Part shown: in pieces, positions 30,081 to 40,143 of the stretch | Layout: each line of letters starts with the position of its first letter | How positions within the stretch are numbered: position 1 is the stretch's first letter | NCBI GenBank assembly: GCA_946412015.1 | Contig: CAMKGA010000006.1 | Location: forward strand, 1-64,000 | DNA: 64,000 nucleotides | Reading direction: 5' to 3' | Source of the DNA: an uncultured Caryophanales bacterium | Lineage (GTDB): Bacteria > Bacillota_I > Bacilli_A > RF39 > UBA660 | Program-made: the position numbers and the translations under genes | Notes under the pieces: generated by a model | What the model saw: only the letters and a program-made list of their open reading frames with translations | What the model was told of the DNA's origin: nothing | Databases searched by the model: none

Positions 30081-30422
30081 CTACTTACTAGTTTCATGTA
30101 CTTCATTTTCATCAAATGAATTTGACATTATTTCTAACATTCTTAAATTACCTTTATAACTATATTTTTTCTTTGGAGAAATCTCAATTAAATCGTCAGT
30201 TTTAACAGGTACTTTATCATCATCTATTTCAAATTCTCCCAAACCAGAAATTATATAATAAAATATAGTACTAGTATCTAACATACAATAGTTATCACGT
30301 TCACCATTTATATCAACAAAACAAATACTAATGTCAGAACAAGTTATTTTTGGCAAAATAACATTAAATCCATTCTTTGAAAAATTATAATTCTTATTTA
30401 AATTTTTAATATACTTTTCCAT
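30081..30422 (-). CDS. cupin-like protein
   Basis: YYIISGLGEFEIDDDKVPVKTDDLIEISPKKKYSYKG. Confidence 0.65.
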   Translation of the reverse strand: MEKYIKNLNKNYNFSKNGFNVILPKITCSDISICFVDINGERDNYCMLDTSTIFYYIISGLGEFEIDDDKVPVKTDDLIEISPKKKYSYKGNLRMLEIMSNSFDENEVHETSK

Positions 30423-30430
30423 AATTCCCC

Positions 30431-32335
30431 CTACGCTCTATAATTATCTTCCATTGTAAATTCTACATTTTCTTCTATCCATTGTTTTCTAGGTTCAACT
30501 TTATCTCCCATAAGTACACTAACACGTCTTTCAGCAAGTGCTGCATCTGAAATACTAACTCTAATTAAACTACGAGTATCAGGATTCATTGTAGTTTCCC
30601 AAAGCTGATCAGCATTCATCTCTCCTAAACCTTTATATCTTTGAATAGAATACTTACCTGTATTTTCTTTTTTTATATCTTCTAATTCTTCATCTGTATA
30701 TGCATAAAAATGCTTTTTCCCATAATCTAACTTATATAAAGGAGGAAGAGCTATATAAAGTTTACCTTGTTCAATTAAGCCTCTCATATAATAGTAGAAG
30801 AATGTAAGAAGTAATATTTGAATATGAGCACCATCAACATCGGCATCGGTCATTATTATTACTTTATCATAATTAGAATCTTCAACAGTAAAATCTGACC
30901 CAACTCCTGCGCCTATTGTATGAATCATTGTATTTATCTCTTCATTTTTAAGTATATCAGATAGTGATGCTTTAGCAGTATTAATTACTTTCCCACGAAG
31001 TGGTAATATTGCTTGAAATTTACGATCACGTCCACCTTTAGCTGAACCGCCAGCAGAATCTCCCTCGACTAAGAATAATTCATTTTTCTTTGGATTCTTA
31101 CTTTGTGCAGGAGATAACTTACCTGATAAATTTTTCTCTATTTTATTTTTAGATTTACCATTACGTGCTTCATCTCTTGCTTTTCTTGCTGCTTCTCTAA
31201 CTTGTTTACTTTTAACCATTTTTTCAACAATCTTAGTAGCTACAGCTTTATTTTCTTCTAAGAAAAACTGTAATTTTTCACTAACAATACTTTCTACTGC
31301 ATTACGAGCTTGTGGAGTTCCTAGTTTAGATTTAGTTTGCCCTTCAAACTGTAATAATGCCTCAGGTATATTTACCGATAATATTGTAGTTATTCCCTCT
31401 CTAGTATCTGGTCCTTCTAAATTTTTATCTTTTGCTTTTAAATATCCATTACTTCTTGCATAATCATTAAATACACGTGTTAAAGCAGTCTTAAACCCTA
31501 CCTCATGTGTTCCACCATCAGATGTTTTTACATTATTTACAAAAGATATAATATTTTCTGAATATGTATCTGTATACTGAAATGCAACACTAACTTCTAT
31601 ATTATCTTTAACACCTTCAAATTGTACAACAGAATGTAGTTCACTTTTATCTTGATTTATATATTCAACAAATGATTTTAATCCGTTTAAATAACAATAA
31701 CTTTCTTTTCTATCATTTATCTCATCTATTATATCTATAGTAAGTCCTTCAAGTAAAAATGCACTTTCTTGCATTCTTTCACATATAGTAGAAAATGAAA
31801 AATGTGTAGTCTGAAATATTGTGTCATCTGGCATAAATCTAACACTAGTACCAGTCTTACTTGTTTTCATTCCTTTAGTAAGTGGTTGATCTAGTTTTCC
31901 ACCATCTTTAAATGATATAGCATATTCATAGCCATCACGACGAATACTTACTTTCATCCATTTAGATAATGCATTAACAACACTAGCACCTACTCCATGA
32001 AGTCCACCTGATACTTTGTATCCACTAGATTCAAATTTTCCCCCAGCATGTAGAACTGTATATATAACCTCAGGAGTTGATTTACCAGTTGCATGTATTC
32101 CTACTGGAACCCCTCTACCTTCATCTTCTACACTAACACTAGAATCACTATGAATTGTAATTTTTATTTTTTTACCGTAACCATTTATTACCTCATCTAT
32201 ACTATTATCAACTATCTCCCATACTAAGTGATGAAGACCACGTTTATCAGTAGATCCGATATACATACCAGGTCTTTTTCTAACTGCTTCTAATCCCTCT
32301 AGTACTTTGATAGAATTCTCATCATATTTTACCAT
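30431..32335 (-). CDS. parE: DNA topoisomerase IV subunit B
   Basis: LEAVRKRPGMYIG, HHLVWEIVDNSIDE, EGDSAGGSAKGGRDR. Confidence 0.97.
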   Translation of the reverse strand: MVKYDENSIKVLEGLEAVRKRPGMYIGSTDKRGLHHLVWEIVDNSIDEVINGYGKKIKITIHSDSSVSVEDEGRGVPVGIHATGKSTPEVIYTVLHAGGKFESSGYKVSGGLHGVGASVVNALSKWMKVSIRRDGYEYAISFKDGGKLDQPLTKGMKTSKTGTSVRFMPDDTIFQTTHFSFSTICERMQESAFLLEGLTIDIIDEINDRKESYCYLNGLKSFVEYINQDKSELHSVVQFEGVKDNIEVSVAFQYTDTYSENIISFVNNVKTSDGGTHEVGFKTALTRVFNDYARSNGYLKAKDKNLEGPDTREGITTILSVNIPEALLQFEGQTKSKLGTPQARNAVESIVSEKLQFFLEENKAVATKIVEKMVKSKQVREAARKARDEARNGKSKNKIEKNLSGKLSPAQSKNPKKNELFLVEGDSAGGSAKGGRDRKFQAILPLRGKVINTAKASLSDILKNEEINTMIHTIGAGVGSDFTVEDSNYDKVIIMTDADVDGAHIQILLLTFFYYYMRGLIEQGKLYIALPPLYKLDYGKKHFYAYTDEELEDIKKENTGKYSIQRYKGLGEMNADQLWETTMNPDTRSLIRVSISDAALAERRVSVLMGDKVEPRKQWIEENVEFTMEDNYRA

Positions 32336-32428
32336 GTTACCACCCTTAACATTATAGCACGCAAATTCAAGAAAAGTCAAAGAAAACAAGCAATTTTCAT
32401 TGCTTGCAAATGTAATAAAAATTTATAT

Positions 32429-33097
32429 TTATCTTAATTTTTCTACTGGAAAGTTAAAATATGTATTTTTATATGGTTCATTATTTAATGTAAAATGCCA
32501 CCATTCATTATTTAATGGCATAAAATTATATTTTTCCATAACATTTCTTAAATACTTTCTATTATCTAACTGCTTTTTTGTTAAATTTTTATAATAATAA
32601 TGCGCAATATCACCAAAATTATCAAAATTACATCCCATATCTATTTCTTCATTAGTTTTAATATCAACTAATGTTATATCAACAGTACTTCCTCTAGTAT
32701 GAGAAGATAATAGTGAAATATAATCTTTTTCAATTAACTCTTTTTTAGATAAGTCTTTATAAAACATATCTTTCATTTTATTATCATCACTATTAACCCA
32801 TCTTTTAAAATGTAATAGTGCTTTATATGGTCTATATGCATCTAATACTTTTATTTTATATCCATCTTTTAAAAAATGATTGCATGCATCATTTAAATAA
32901 CTAGCAGCATATGAAGTTAAAAGTGCACAATTATCTAAATAGCCATCTATTTTCTCACCTACAAAATTGTAACTAGAATAATACTTCATATCAATTATTA
33001 TATTAGATATAATATCTTCTAAATTAACAAAACTAGATGAATCTTCTGAAATAATATAATTTTGATTATTCACATTACCACCATACTTCACGTACAA
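32429..33097 (-). CDS. D-Ala-D-Ala dipeptidase, VanX/DdpX-like
   Basis: LDAYRPYKAL, SSHTRGSTVDITLVD, NEWWHFTL. Confidence 0.9.
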   Translation of the reverse strand: MYVKYGGNVNNQNYIISEDSSSFVNLEDIISNIIIDMKYYSSYNFVGEKIDGYLDNCALLTSYAASYLNDACNHFLKDGYKIKVLDAYRPYKALLHFKRWVNSDDNKMKDMFYKDLSKKELIEKDYISLLSSHTRGSTVDITLVDIKTNEEIDMGCNFDNFGDIAHYYYKNLTKKQLDNRKYLRNVMEKYNFMPLNNEWWHFTLNNEPYKNTYFNFPVEKLR

Positions 33098-33099
33098 AA

Positions 33100-33756
33100 T
33101 TATTTAGATTTTTTAGTTGTACTTTTTTTACTGTTTTCAATAACATTTATTAAATCTTTTTTATCTTTATTAGATTTTAATATGTATACAACTATTATAA
33201 TAGCACTACATAAAACAATTGAAACAATTAAAATAATATTATAATTTATTTCTAGTTTATTAGTTTTATCATTATTATTAGTATTATTTTTAGAATTTAA
33301 TTTCTTTAAATCATCAAGACAATCACTTTTACCTGATTCATAACATCCAACAATATCCTTATCTCCAGCTTCATATGCTTCATTTATAACATCTTCAAGA
33401 GAATCACTATATGATGTTGTTGCATATAAATCACTTATTACAACAAATGGTGTTCCTTGATAAGTTGCATTTTCAAATCCTGCTTCATTAAATTCATTAG
33501 CAACTTTAACTCCTAAATCATAATCTTTCCCTTTTTTCCATTCAACATGATCTACATATAACTCTTTTTTTATAAGTTCAAACTTTTTATCATAAGAATC
33601 TAATCCTTTTAAATATTCTTCTTCCTCTTCACAGTAAGGACAACCACCTGCTTCAAACATATAAACTTTTACCTTTTTATCTTCCGCTTTAATTATTAAT
33701 ATTGGAACAAGTAACATTAAAACAATTATAAATATAAATCTTTTTAAATTCTTCAT
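33100..33756 (-). CDS. membrane-anchored thioredoxin-like protein
   Basis: signal peptide, CPYC redox motif, TYQGTPFVV, C-terminal TM. Confidence 0.75.
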   Translation of the reverse strand: MKNLKRFIFIIVLMLLVPILIIKAEDKKVKVYMFEAGGCPYCEEEEEYLKGLDSYDKKFELIKKELYVDHVEWKKGKDYDLGVKVANEFNEAGFENATYQGTPFVVISDLYATTSYSDSLEDVINEAYEAGDKDIVGCYESGKSDCLDDLKKLNSKNNTNNNDKTNKLEINYNIILIVSIVLCSAIIIVVYILKSNKDKKDLINVIENSKKSTTKKSK

Positions 33757-33911
33757 TTTTCTACCTCCTAAAACATTATAACATGTTTTTTCAAATAAAA
33801 AAAGCAAACGTTACGCTTACTTATTAATTACAGGTTTATTAATTATATCAAAACCATTAATCATTATTTCATTATTTTTTTCTATCAAATTTAGCATTAG
33901 AAAAATCTAAA

Positions 33912-34604
33912 TTATTTATATTTTTTTGCACATATTAATATATATGTATTTTCAGGATGATAATTACAAGTTTGTATCACAACAATTCTATCATCAAAAC
34001 TAACATCGACCCCTGTATCATATATTGAATTACTCTTTAAATAATTTAAATGTTCTAACCAAGAATTATCATCAAATTCAAGCTTCATATGAGTATTATT
34101 TCCTTTTTTTACAATCATAACTGAAAAAATTAACCATTTAGTATCTTCATTAAACTTTAAATCTACATATTTATTTTCTCTATAAAATGATTCATCTAAA
34201 TATTTTTCTAAATCATGAAATGGTACCGTATCTAATTTCCTAGCATTATGTCCAAATATAAGAATTTTTTTATCATCAACACTATTCCTATAATCCATAA
34301 ACACTGCTCCAGCAATATCGTATTCTTTCTTTAAATTATGATTTAAATAATAATTATTGTCAGTTGTTTTAACTATATATTCATCTATATCAGTTCCAGA
34401 TACTGTTATATTACCAATAATATCATCATTACCATACGAATCTTTGGCATTTGTAATATCGTCTTTAGAATTCTCAATTGTTTTATTAATTATTTTTTTT
34501 ACTTTTTTATTATCTAATTTTTTATTATTTAAATTAAACAGGAACAATGTAGATAAAGTTATTAAAAAACAAGCAATTATTACAACAAATATATTTTTTT
34601 TCAT
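33912..34604 (-). CDS. sortase, class B-like
   Basis: GHNARKLDTVPFHDLEKYLDESFY, VVIQTCNYHPENTYILICAKK. Confidence 0.85.
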   Translation of the reverse strand: MKKNIFVVIIACFLITLSTLFLFNLNNKKLDNKKVKKIINKTIENSKDDITNAKDSYGNDDIIGNITVSGTDIDEYIVKTTDNNYYLNHNLKKEYDIAGAVFMDYRNSVDDKKILIFGHNARKLDTVPFHDLEKYLDESFYRENKYVDLKFNEDTKWLIFSVMIVKKGNNTHMKLEFDDNSWLEHLNYLKSNSIYDTGVDVSFDDRIVVIQTCNYHPENTYILICAKKYK

Positions 34605-34685
34605 ATACTTCCCCCTTTTAATAACAAACATATAATATATAATTTTTTTTAATTTGTCAACAAAAAAAAGACTACCTAAGCAGTC

Positions 34686-37600
34686 TTAATTTTTTAATAT
34701 TTTTTTTGAAAACAATCCTAAAGATAGTATCATAAAAATCATTTTGATTATATATGTAATATCATTATTATTTGTGTCAACACCAGTATTAGGAGCTTCA
34801 ATTTCATATCCACTACCTTTACCTTCTATTACATTATGAGTATTAGTTATATCAAAACCATTAATCATTGTTTCATAATAAGCAACTGGGTGTTCCAAAA
34901 TAGTATATAAAATTTCAGTTCCGTTTGCATATTTATCTAAATCTTTAATTTGATATTGCCAATTATCATTTTCGTTTATAATAATTGTATCAAATAAAAT
35001 ACCATCTTTAAATAGATCTACTGTAATTTCTATTGGTCTTAATCCATCATAATTATCTTTATCATCCCAAGTTTTATTAATTGTAATATCAATTTTTTCT
35101 GGAGTATGTGTATTTGTGATAGTTGATGAAACAATATTATTTTCATCTATTTCATCATAATTTATTTCAGTACTATAACCATCAACTTCTTCTTCAACAA
35201 TTTTATAACTTATCTCTACTCCATTAGCATATCTATCTAACTCATCAAATGAATAAGTCCAATTATTTTCAGCACTGATTACTGCAGTTTTAAATACTTC
35301 ATCATTTTTATAAAGATATACTGTTATACTTTCTGGTCTAATTCCATCCTGGTTATCTTTATCATCCCATACTTTTGTCGCTTTAAATGTAATTTTTTCT
35401 GGAACGTGAGTATTAGTTACATCATAACCTGTTACTTCTTTTTCATATCCATCAACAGTATCTTCTGTAATTGTATAATTAATCTCTTTTCCTTCTGCAT
35501 ACTTATCTAATTCATCAAAGCTATATGTCCAACCATTTACTGCAGTTACATCTTTTTTTGCAACTTCAGTTCCATTTGCATATAATCTTACTGTTATACT
35601 TTCTGGTCTTTTTCCATCTTGGTTATCATTATCATCCCAAATTTTTGTACCAGATACACTTATTTTCTCTGCTTCATGCGTATTTGTAATATCATATCCA
35701 TTTATTTCTGTTGAATAACCATCTACAGCATCTTCTGTAATTGTATAATTAATCTCTTTTCCTTCTGCATACTTATCTAATTCATCAAAGCTATATGTCC
35801 AACCATTTACTGCAGTTACATCTTTTTTTGCAACTTCAGTTCCATTTGCATATAATCTTACTGTTATACTTTCTGGTCTTTTTCCATCTTGGTTATCATT
35901 ATCATCCCAAATTTTTGTACCAGATACACTTGTTTTAGAAGTTTCATGGGTATTTATAATAGTATTATTATCACCATAAGTAGTTGTATATCCATCTACA
36001 CTTTCTTCCTTAACAGTATATTCAATTTCTGTTCCATTATTATATTTTGGCAAATCAGTAAATGCAAATGCCCAATTCTTATTTTCACCTTCAGTAATTA
36101 CACCTTCAGTAACGTAAGCACCATCTGCATATAACTTAACTATAATACTTGCTGGTCTTACCCCATCTTGATTATTAGCATCTTGCCATACTTTTCTACC
36201 TGTTACATTTGTTTTTTCTGGACTATGAGTATTTGTTACTTTAAATCCTTCACTTACACTTCCTGTAATTGCTTTTTCATATCCTGCAATTTCTTTTTCA
36301 TCTACAGTATATTCTATTTCTGTTCCATTATTATATTTAGCTAAATTTTCAAATGTATATTTCCATTCATTTGCATCATTTAATGTTACTTTCTCTTTAA
36401 CATTTCCATCTGCATATAATGTTATTTCTACATCTTTTCTAAGCCCATCTTGGTTATTATTATCATCCCAAGTTTTTTCTACATTTAACTTACCTGTATT
36501 ATCATTAATTAATTCAGGTGTGTGTGTATTTGTTACTTTAAATCCTTCACTTACACTTCCTGTAATTGCTTTTTCATATCCTGCAATTTCTTTTTCATCT
36601 ACAGTATATTCTATTTCTGTTCCATTATTATATTTAGCTAAATTTTCAAATGTATATTTCCATTCATTTGCATCATTTAATGTTACTTTCTCTTTAACAT
36701 TTCCATCTGCATATAATGTTATTTCTACATCTTTTCTAAGCCCATCTTGGTTATTATTATCATCCCAAGTTTTTTCTACATTTAACTTACCTGTATTATC
36801 ATTAATTAATTCAGGTGTGTGTGTATTTGTTACTTTAAATCCTTCACTTACACTTCCTGTAATTGCTTTTTCATATCCTGCAATTTCTTTTTCATCTACA
36901 GTATATTCTATTTCTGTTCCATTATTATATTTAGCTAAATTTTCAAATGTATATTTCCATTCATTTGCATCATTTAATGTTACTTTCTCTTTAACATTTC
37001 CATCTGCATATAATGTTATTTCTACATCTTTTCTAAGCCCATCTTGGTTATTATTATCATCCCAAGTTTTTTCTACATTTAACTTACCTGTATTATCATT
37101 AATTAATTCAGGTGTGTGTGTATTTGTTACTTTAAATCCTTCACTTACACTTCCTGTAATTGCTTTTTCATATCCTGCAATTTCTTTTTCATCTACAGTA
37201 TATTCTATTTCTGTTCCATTATTATATTTAGCTAAATTTTCAAATGTATATTTCCATTCATTTGCATCATTTAATGTTACTTTCTCTTTAACATTTCCAT
37301 CTGCATATAATGTTATTTCTACATCTTTTCTAAGCCCATCTTGGTTATTATTATCATCCCAAGTTTTTTCTACATTTAACTTACCTGTATTATCATTAAT
37401 TAATTCAGGTGTGTGTGTATTTGTTACTTTAAATCCTTCACTTACACTTCCTGTAATTGCTTTTTCATATCCTGCAATTTCTTTTTCATCTACAGTATAT
37501 TCTATTTCTGTTCCATTATTATATTTAGCTAAATTTTCAAATGTATATTTCCATTCATTTGCATCATTTAATGTTACTTTCTCTTTAACATTTCCATCTG

Positions 37601-39953
37601 CATATAATGTTATTTCTACATCTTTTCTAAGCCCATCTTGGTTATTATTATCATCCCAAGTTTTTTCTACATTTAATTTACCTGTATTATCATTAATTAA
37701 TTCAGGTGTGTGTGTATTTGTAATATTATTACCTGAGATTACCGTTTCATAACCTGTAACTTGCTCTTCTTTTACTTGATATTTAATTTCATTACCGTTT
37801 TCATATTTTGGCAAATTATCAAAACTATATGACCATCCATCATCTTCAGTTACATCTTTTTCTGCAACTAAATTTGATCCATTAAATACCCTTACTTTAA
37901 TGCTTGCAGGTCTAATTCCATCTTGGTTATTATTATCATCCCAAGTTTTTTTGCCACTAACAACAGTTACTTTTGGAATATGTTTATTTATTATATTGCT
38001 TCCATCATAAGTTGTAACATAACCATCAACTGTTGATACTTCTTTAACTTCATAGTTTATTAAATATTTTTCATCATTTTCATGACCTACTTGATATTTA
38101 TATAGATCATCAAAACTATATGTCCAATCAGTGCTTGTTAATGTTTTTCTAGCAACTATTACTCCATTAGCATTAAGTGTAATATTGATATTTGTAGGTC
38201 TTAATCCGTCTTGGTTATTAGCATCATCCCATACTTTTTCACCAGATACATTAACTTTTGAACGACTTAATACATTTAATGTAACTTTAGCTTCTGCACT
38301 TACGACTTTACCAGTTTCTACACTAGGGTTTAAAGTTGTTTCAACGTAATATAAAAATTCAACCTCTCCACTTACATTTTCTTCTGAAACAAAAGTAAAT
38401 GTTCCATTGTCATTCATTACTAAAGTTCCTTGCTTTACACCATCTTTTGAAATTTCATATTTATCTTCACTTATTTTCTTTGTATCATCAGTTTCAACAA
38501 TAATAACTTTATCTGATACTCTAACATTTTCATCAGTCTTTAAATTTTCATTTAAATCATTATCTAATACACTTTCTCCGTTTATGGTAGACTCTGCATA
38601 ACCAACATAACTTGTTTTTTCACTATAATGATCATCTTTTGTAATCATTGGAATTGCAACATTTGGTTTTTCAAATTCTAAAGTAATAGTTTTATTTTCT
38701 TCATCCTTATAATATGGATTATTATCATCTACAGTAGTTGTTAAACTAGCATTTTGGTTTGTATAAATACTACCATAATAATTATCGTCTGCTTTTACTT
38801 CATATGTAATTTTGTAATCAGTGTTAGCATTTACATTACCAATATTCCAGGTAAGTGTTGTTGTACCATCTTCATTTTCTACAACATCAATACCCTGTTC
38901 TGTTAGCTTAATTTTAGCACCATCAGTTAATTTAAATTCTTTAGGAATTATATCTGTTACAACACTATCTTTACCTATTAATTCAACTAAACTATCACTA
39001 ATTCCCTTGAATTTTTCTTTTAATTGTTCACCAGTTAATGCAGCATAATTAGCATAAACAGGTGTTGCAACTTGGGCTGAAGCTGGATTTATTTCTGATA
39101 AAGAATTTCCTGATTCTTTACCAAATGCGATTGTATAAACATCGGCATCACTATAAGTACTCTTCAAAGAATCTAATTCCGATTTTGCAGCCTCCGATGG
39201 TTTAACCCATCTATAATCAGTACATCTATCATTTTTATTTTTAGCATAGCAAACTTGCACAGAATTATTATTATAACCATTACCAGCTTGAGCAGTTCCA
39301 GTAACTTGCTCTCCCTTCTTATTATAATATGTATATGTATAATTAAAATATGTTGGCTCTCCATCGGTAAGTACTATAACTACTTTTTTAGCATCAGTTC
39401 TACCTCCAGACAAAATATCATTTGCTTTTGCAATTCCTGCTTGAACATTAGTTCCTTGATTATATATAGAACTAATACCACTTATAAAATCATTAATTGT
39501 TGTTTTATTGCTTGATAGTTCTTGTGAAGATTGTATGTCTGTCCCAAAAACAACAATTCCAATCTTAACATTATCTTTTCCTTCGTTGATTAAATTATCA
39601 ACAAAATCACTAGCCGCATCTTTTGCTGCTTTTCTACGAGCTAGATTGTTTTGTTCATTAGCATCTTTATTATCCATACTAGACGAATTATCTATAACTA
39701 AAACAATATCTAACTTATTCTTAGCATCAAGATTATAAGAATTTGCATTAACATCTAGTGTTACTTGTGCAAGTCTTCCTTCCTCTAGATTATCTTCACT
39801 AACGCCATCATATACTTTAGTAGCATTTTTCTCAAGACTAATCTTACCAGCTTCATCTTTTGCATTAGTCATCAAAAATGTACCACCAACTATAATAGAC
39901 GCTACTAACATAAATATATAGATAAATTTATGCCTCTTTAATAAATCAATCAT
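34686..39953 (-). CDS. sortase-anchored surface protein: vWA domain plus about 12 Cna-B repeats, APNTG sorting motif
   Basis: signal peptide, VLVIDNSSSMDN MIDAS, repeated W.D..NQDG.RP...TNTH Cna-B units, EAPNTG plus hydrophobic tail plus KK. Confidence 0.93.
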   Translation of the reverse strand: MIDLLKRHKFIYIFMLVASIIVGGTFLMTNAKDEAGKISLEKNATKVYDGVSEDNLEEGRLAQVTLDVNANSYNLDAKNKLDIVLVIDNSSSMDNKDANEQNNLARRKAAKDAASDFVDNLINEGKDNVKIGIVVFGTDIQSSQELSSNKTTINDFISGISSIYNQGTNVQAGIAKANDILSGGRTDAKKVVIVLTDGEPTYFNYTYTYYNKKGEQVTGTAQAGNGYNNNSVQVCYAKNKNDRCTDYRWVKPSEAAKSELDSLKSTYSDADVYTIAFGKESGNSLSEINPASAQVATPVYANYAALTGEQLKEKFKGISDSLVELIGKDSVVTDIIPKEFKLTDGAKIKLTEQGIDVVENEDGTTTLTWNIGNVNANTDYKITYEVKADDNYYGSIYTNQNASLTTTVDDNNPYYKDEENKTITLEFEKPNVAIPMITKDDHYSEKTSYVGYAESTINGESVLDNDLNENLKTDENVRVSDKVIIVETDDTKKISEDKYEISKDGVKQGTLVMNDNGTFTFVSEENVSGEVEFLYYVETTLNPSVETGKVVSAEAKVTLNVLSRSKVNVSGEKVWDDANNQDGLRPTNINITLNANGVIVARKTLTSTDWTYSFDDLYKYQVGHENDEKYLINYEVKEVSTVDGYVTTYDGSNIINKHIPKVTVVSGKKTWDDNNNQDGIRPASIKVRVFNGSNLVAEKDVTEDDGWSYSFDNLPKYENGNEIKYQVKEEQVTGYETVISGNNITNTHTPELINDNTGKLNVEKTWDDNNNQDGLRKDVEITLYADGNVKEKVTLNDANEWKYTFENLAKYNNGTEIEYTVDEKEIAGYEKAITGSVSEGFKVTNTHTPELINDNTGKLNVEKTWDDNNNQDGLRKDVEITLYADGNVKEKVTLNDANEWKYTFENLAKYNNGTEIEYTVDEKEIAGYEKAITGSVSEGFKVTNTHTPELINDNTGKLNVEKTWDDNNNQDGLRKDVEITLYADGNVKEKVTLNDANEWKYTFENLAKYNNGTEIEYTVDEKEIAGYEKAITGSVSEGFKVTNTHTPELINDNTGKLNVEKTWDDNNNQDGLRKDVEITLYADGNVKEKVTLNDANEWKYTFENLAKYNNGTEIEYTVDEKEIAGYEKAITGSVSEGFKVTNTHTPELINDNTGKLNVEKTWDDNNNQDGLRKDVEITLYADGNVKEKVTLNDANEWKYTFENLAKYNNGTEIEYTVDEKEIAGYEKAITGSVSEGFKVTNTHSPEKTNVTGRKVWQDANNQDGVRPASIIVKLYADGAYVTEGVITEGENKNWAFAFTDLPKYNNGTEIEYTVKEESVDGYTTTYGDNNTIINTHETSKTSVSGTKIWDDNDNQDGKRPESITVRLYANGTEVAKKDVTAVNGWTYSFDELDKYAEGKEINYTITEDAVDGYSTEINGYDITNTHEAEKISVSGTKIWDDNDNQDGKRPESITVRLYANGTEVAKKDVTAVNGWTYSFDELDKYAEGKEINYTITEDTVDGYEKEVTGYDVTNTHVPEKITFKATKVWDDKDNQDGIRPESITVYLYKNDEVFKTAVISAENNWTYSFDELDRYANGVEISYKIVEEEVDGYSTEINYDEIDENNIVSSTITNTHTPEKIDITINKTWDDKDNYDGLRPIEITVDLFKDGILFDTIIINENDNWQYQIKDLDKYANGTEILYTILEHPVAYYETMINGFDITNTHNVIEGKGSGYEIEAPNTGVDTNNNDITYIIKMIFMILSLGLFSKKILKN
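36222..37706 (-). repeat. five near-identical 297-bp tandem Cna-B repeats
   Basis: CCT of PELINDNTG recurs at 36518, 36815, 37112, 37409, 37706 (period 297 bp). Confidence 0.97.
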
Positions 39954-40002
39954 TTTTCTCCTCCTATTCCAGGCTCATGCCTTGACAGTTTCTCTATTTT
40001 AC

Positions 40003-40023
40003 ACATTTTTTTTAAAATGTCAA
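40003..40023 (-). promoter_or_regulatory. sigma-A-type promoter of the surface-protein gene (approximate)
   Basis: minus strand TTGACA-16-TAAAAT followed by GGAGGAG RBS. Confidence 0.6.
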
Positions 40024-40121
40024 CCCAATTTTTTTAATTTAGTACTTTTTGTGATACATTATTTAAATTAAACCAACTTCATATTAATATTGCAATAAAA
40101 AAATATTTTTTATACAAAAAA

Positions 40122-40141
40122 ATGTATCCATTGATACATTA
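40122..40141 (-). terminator. terminator of the lipoprotein gene
   Basis: AATGTATC AATG GATACATT TTTTT on minus strand. Confidence 0.75.
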
Positions 40142-40143
40142 AA

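Noticed and set aside
36520-37752. 410-aa plus-strand ORF with repeated CVFVTLNPSLTLPVIAFSYPAISFSS units
   Set aside because: Exact antisense of the Cna-B repeat array; stop-free only because the 297-bp unit is in phase, no RBS or independent evidence
39173-39364. 63-aa minus-strand ORF inside the surface-protein gene
   Set aside because: Out-of-frame overlap with a strongly supported CDS
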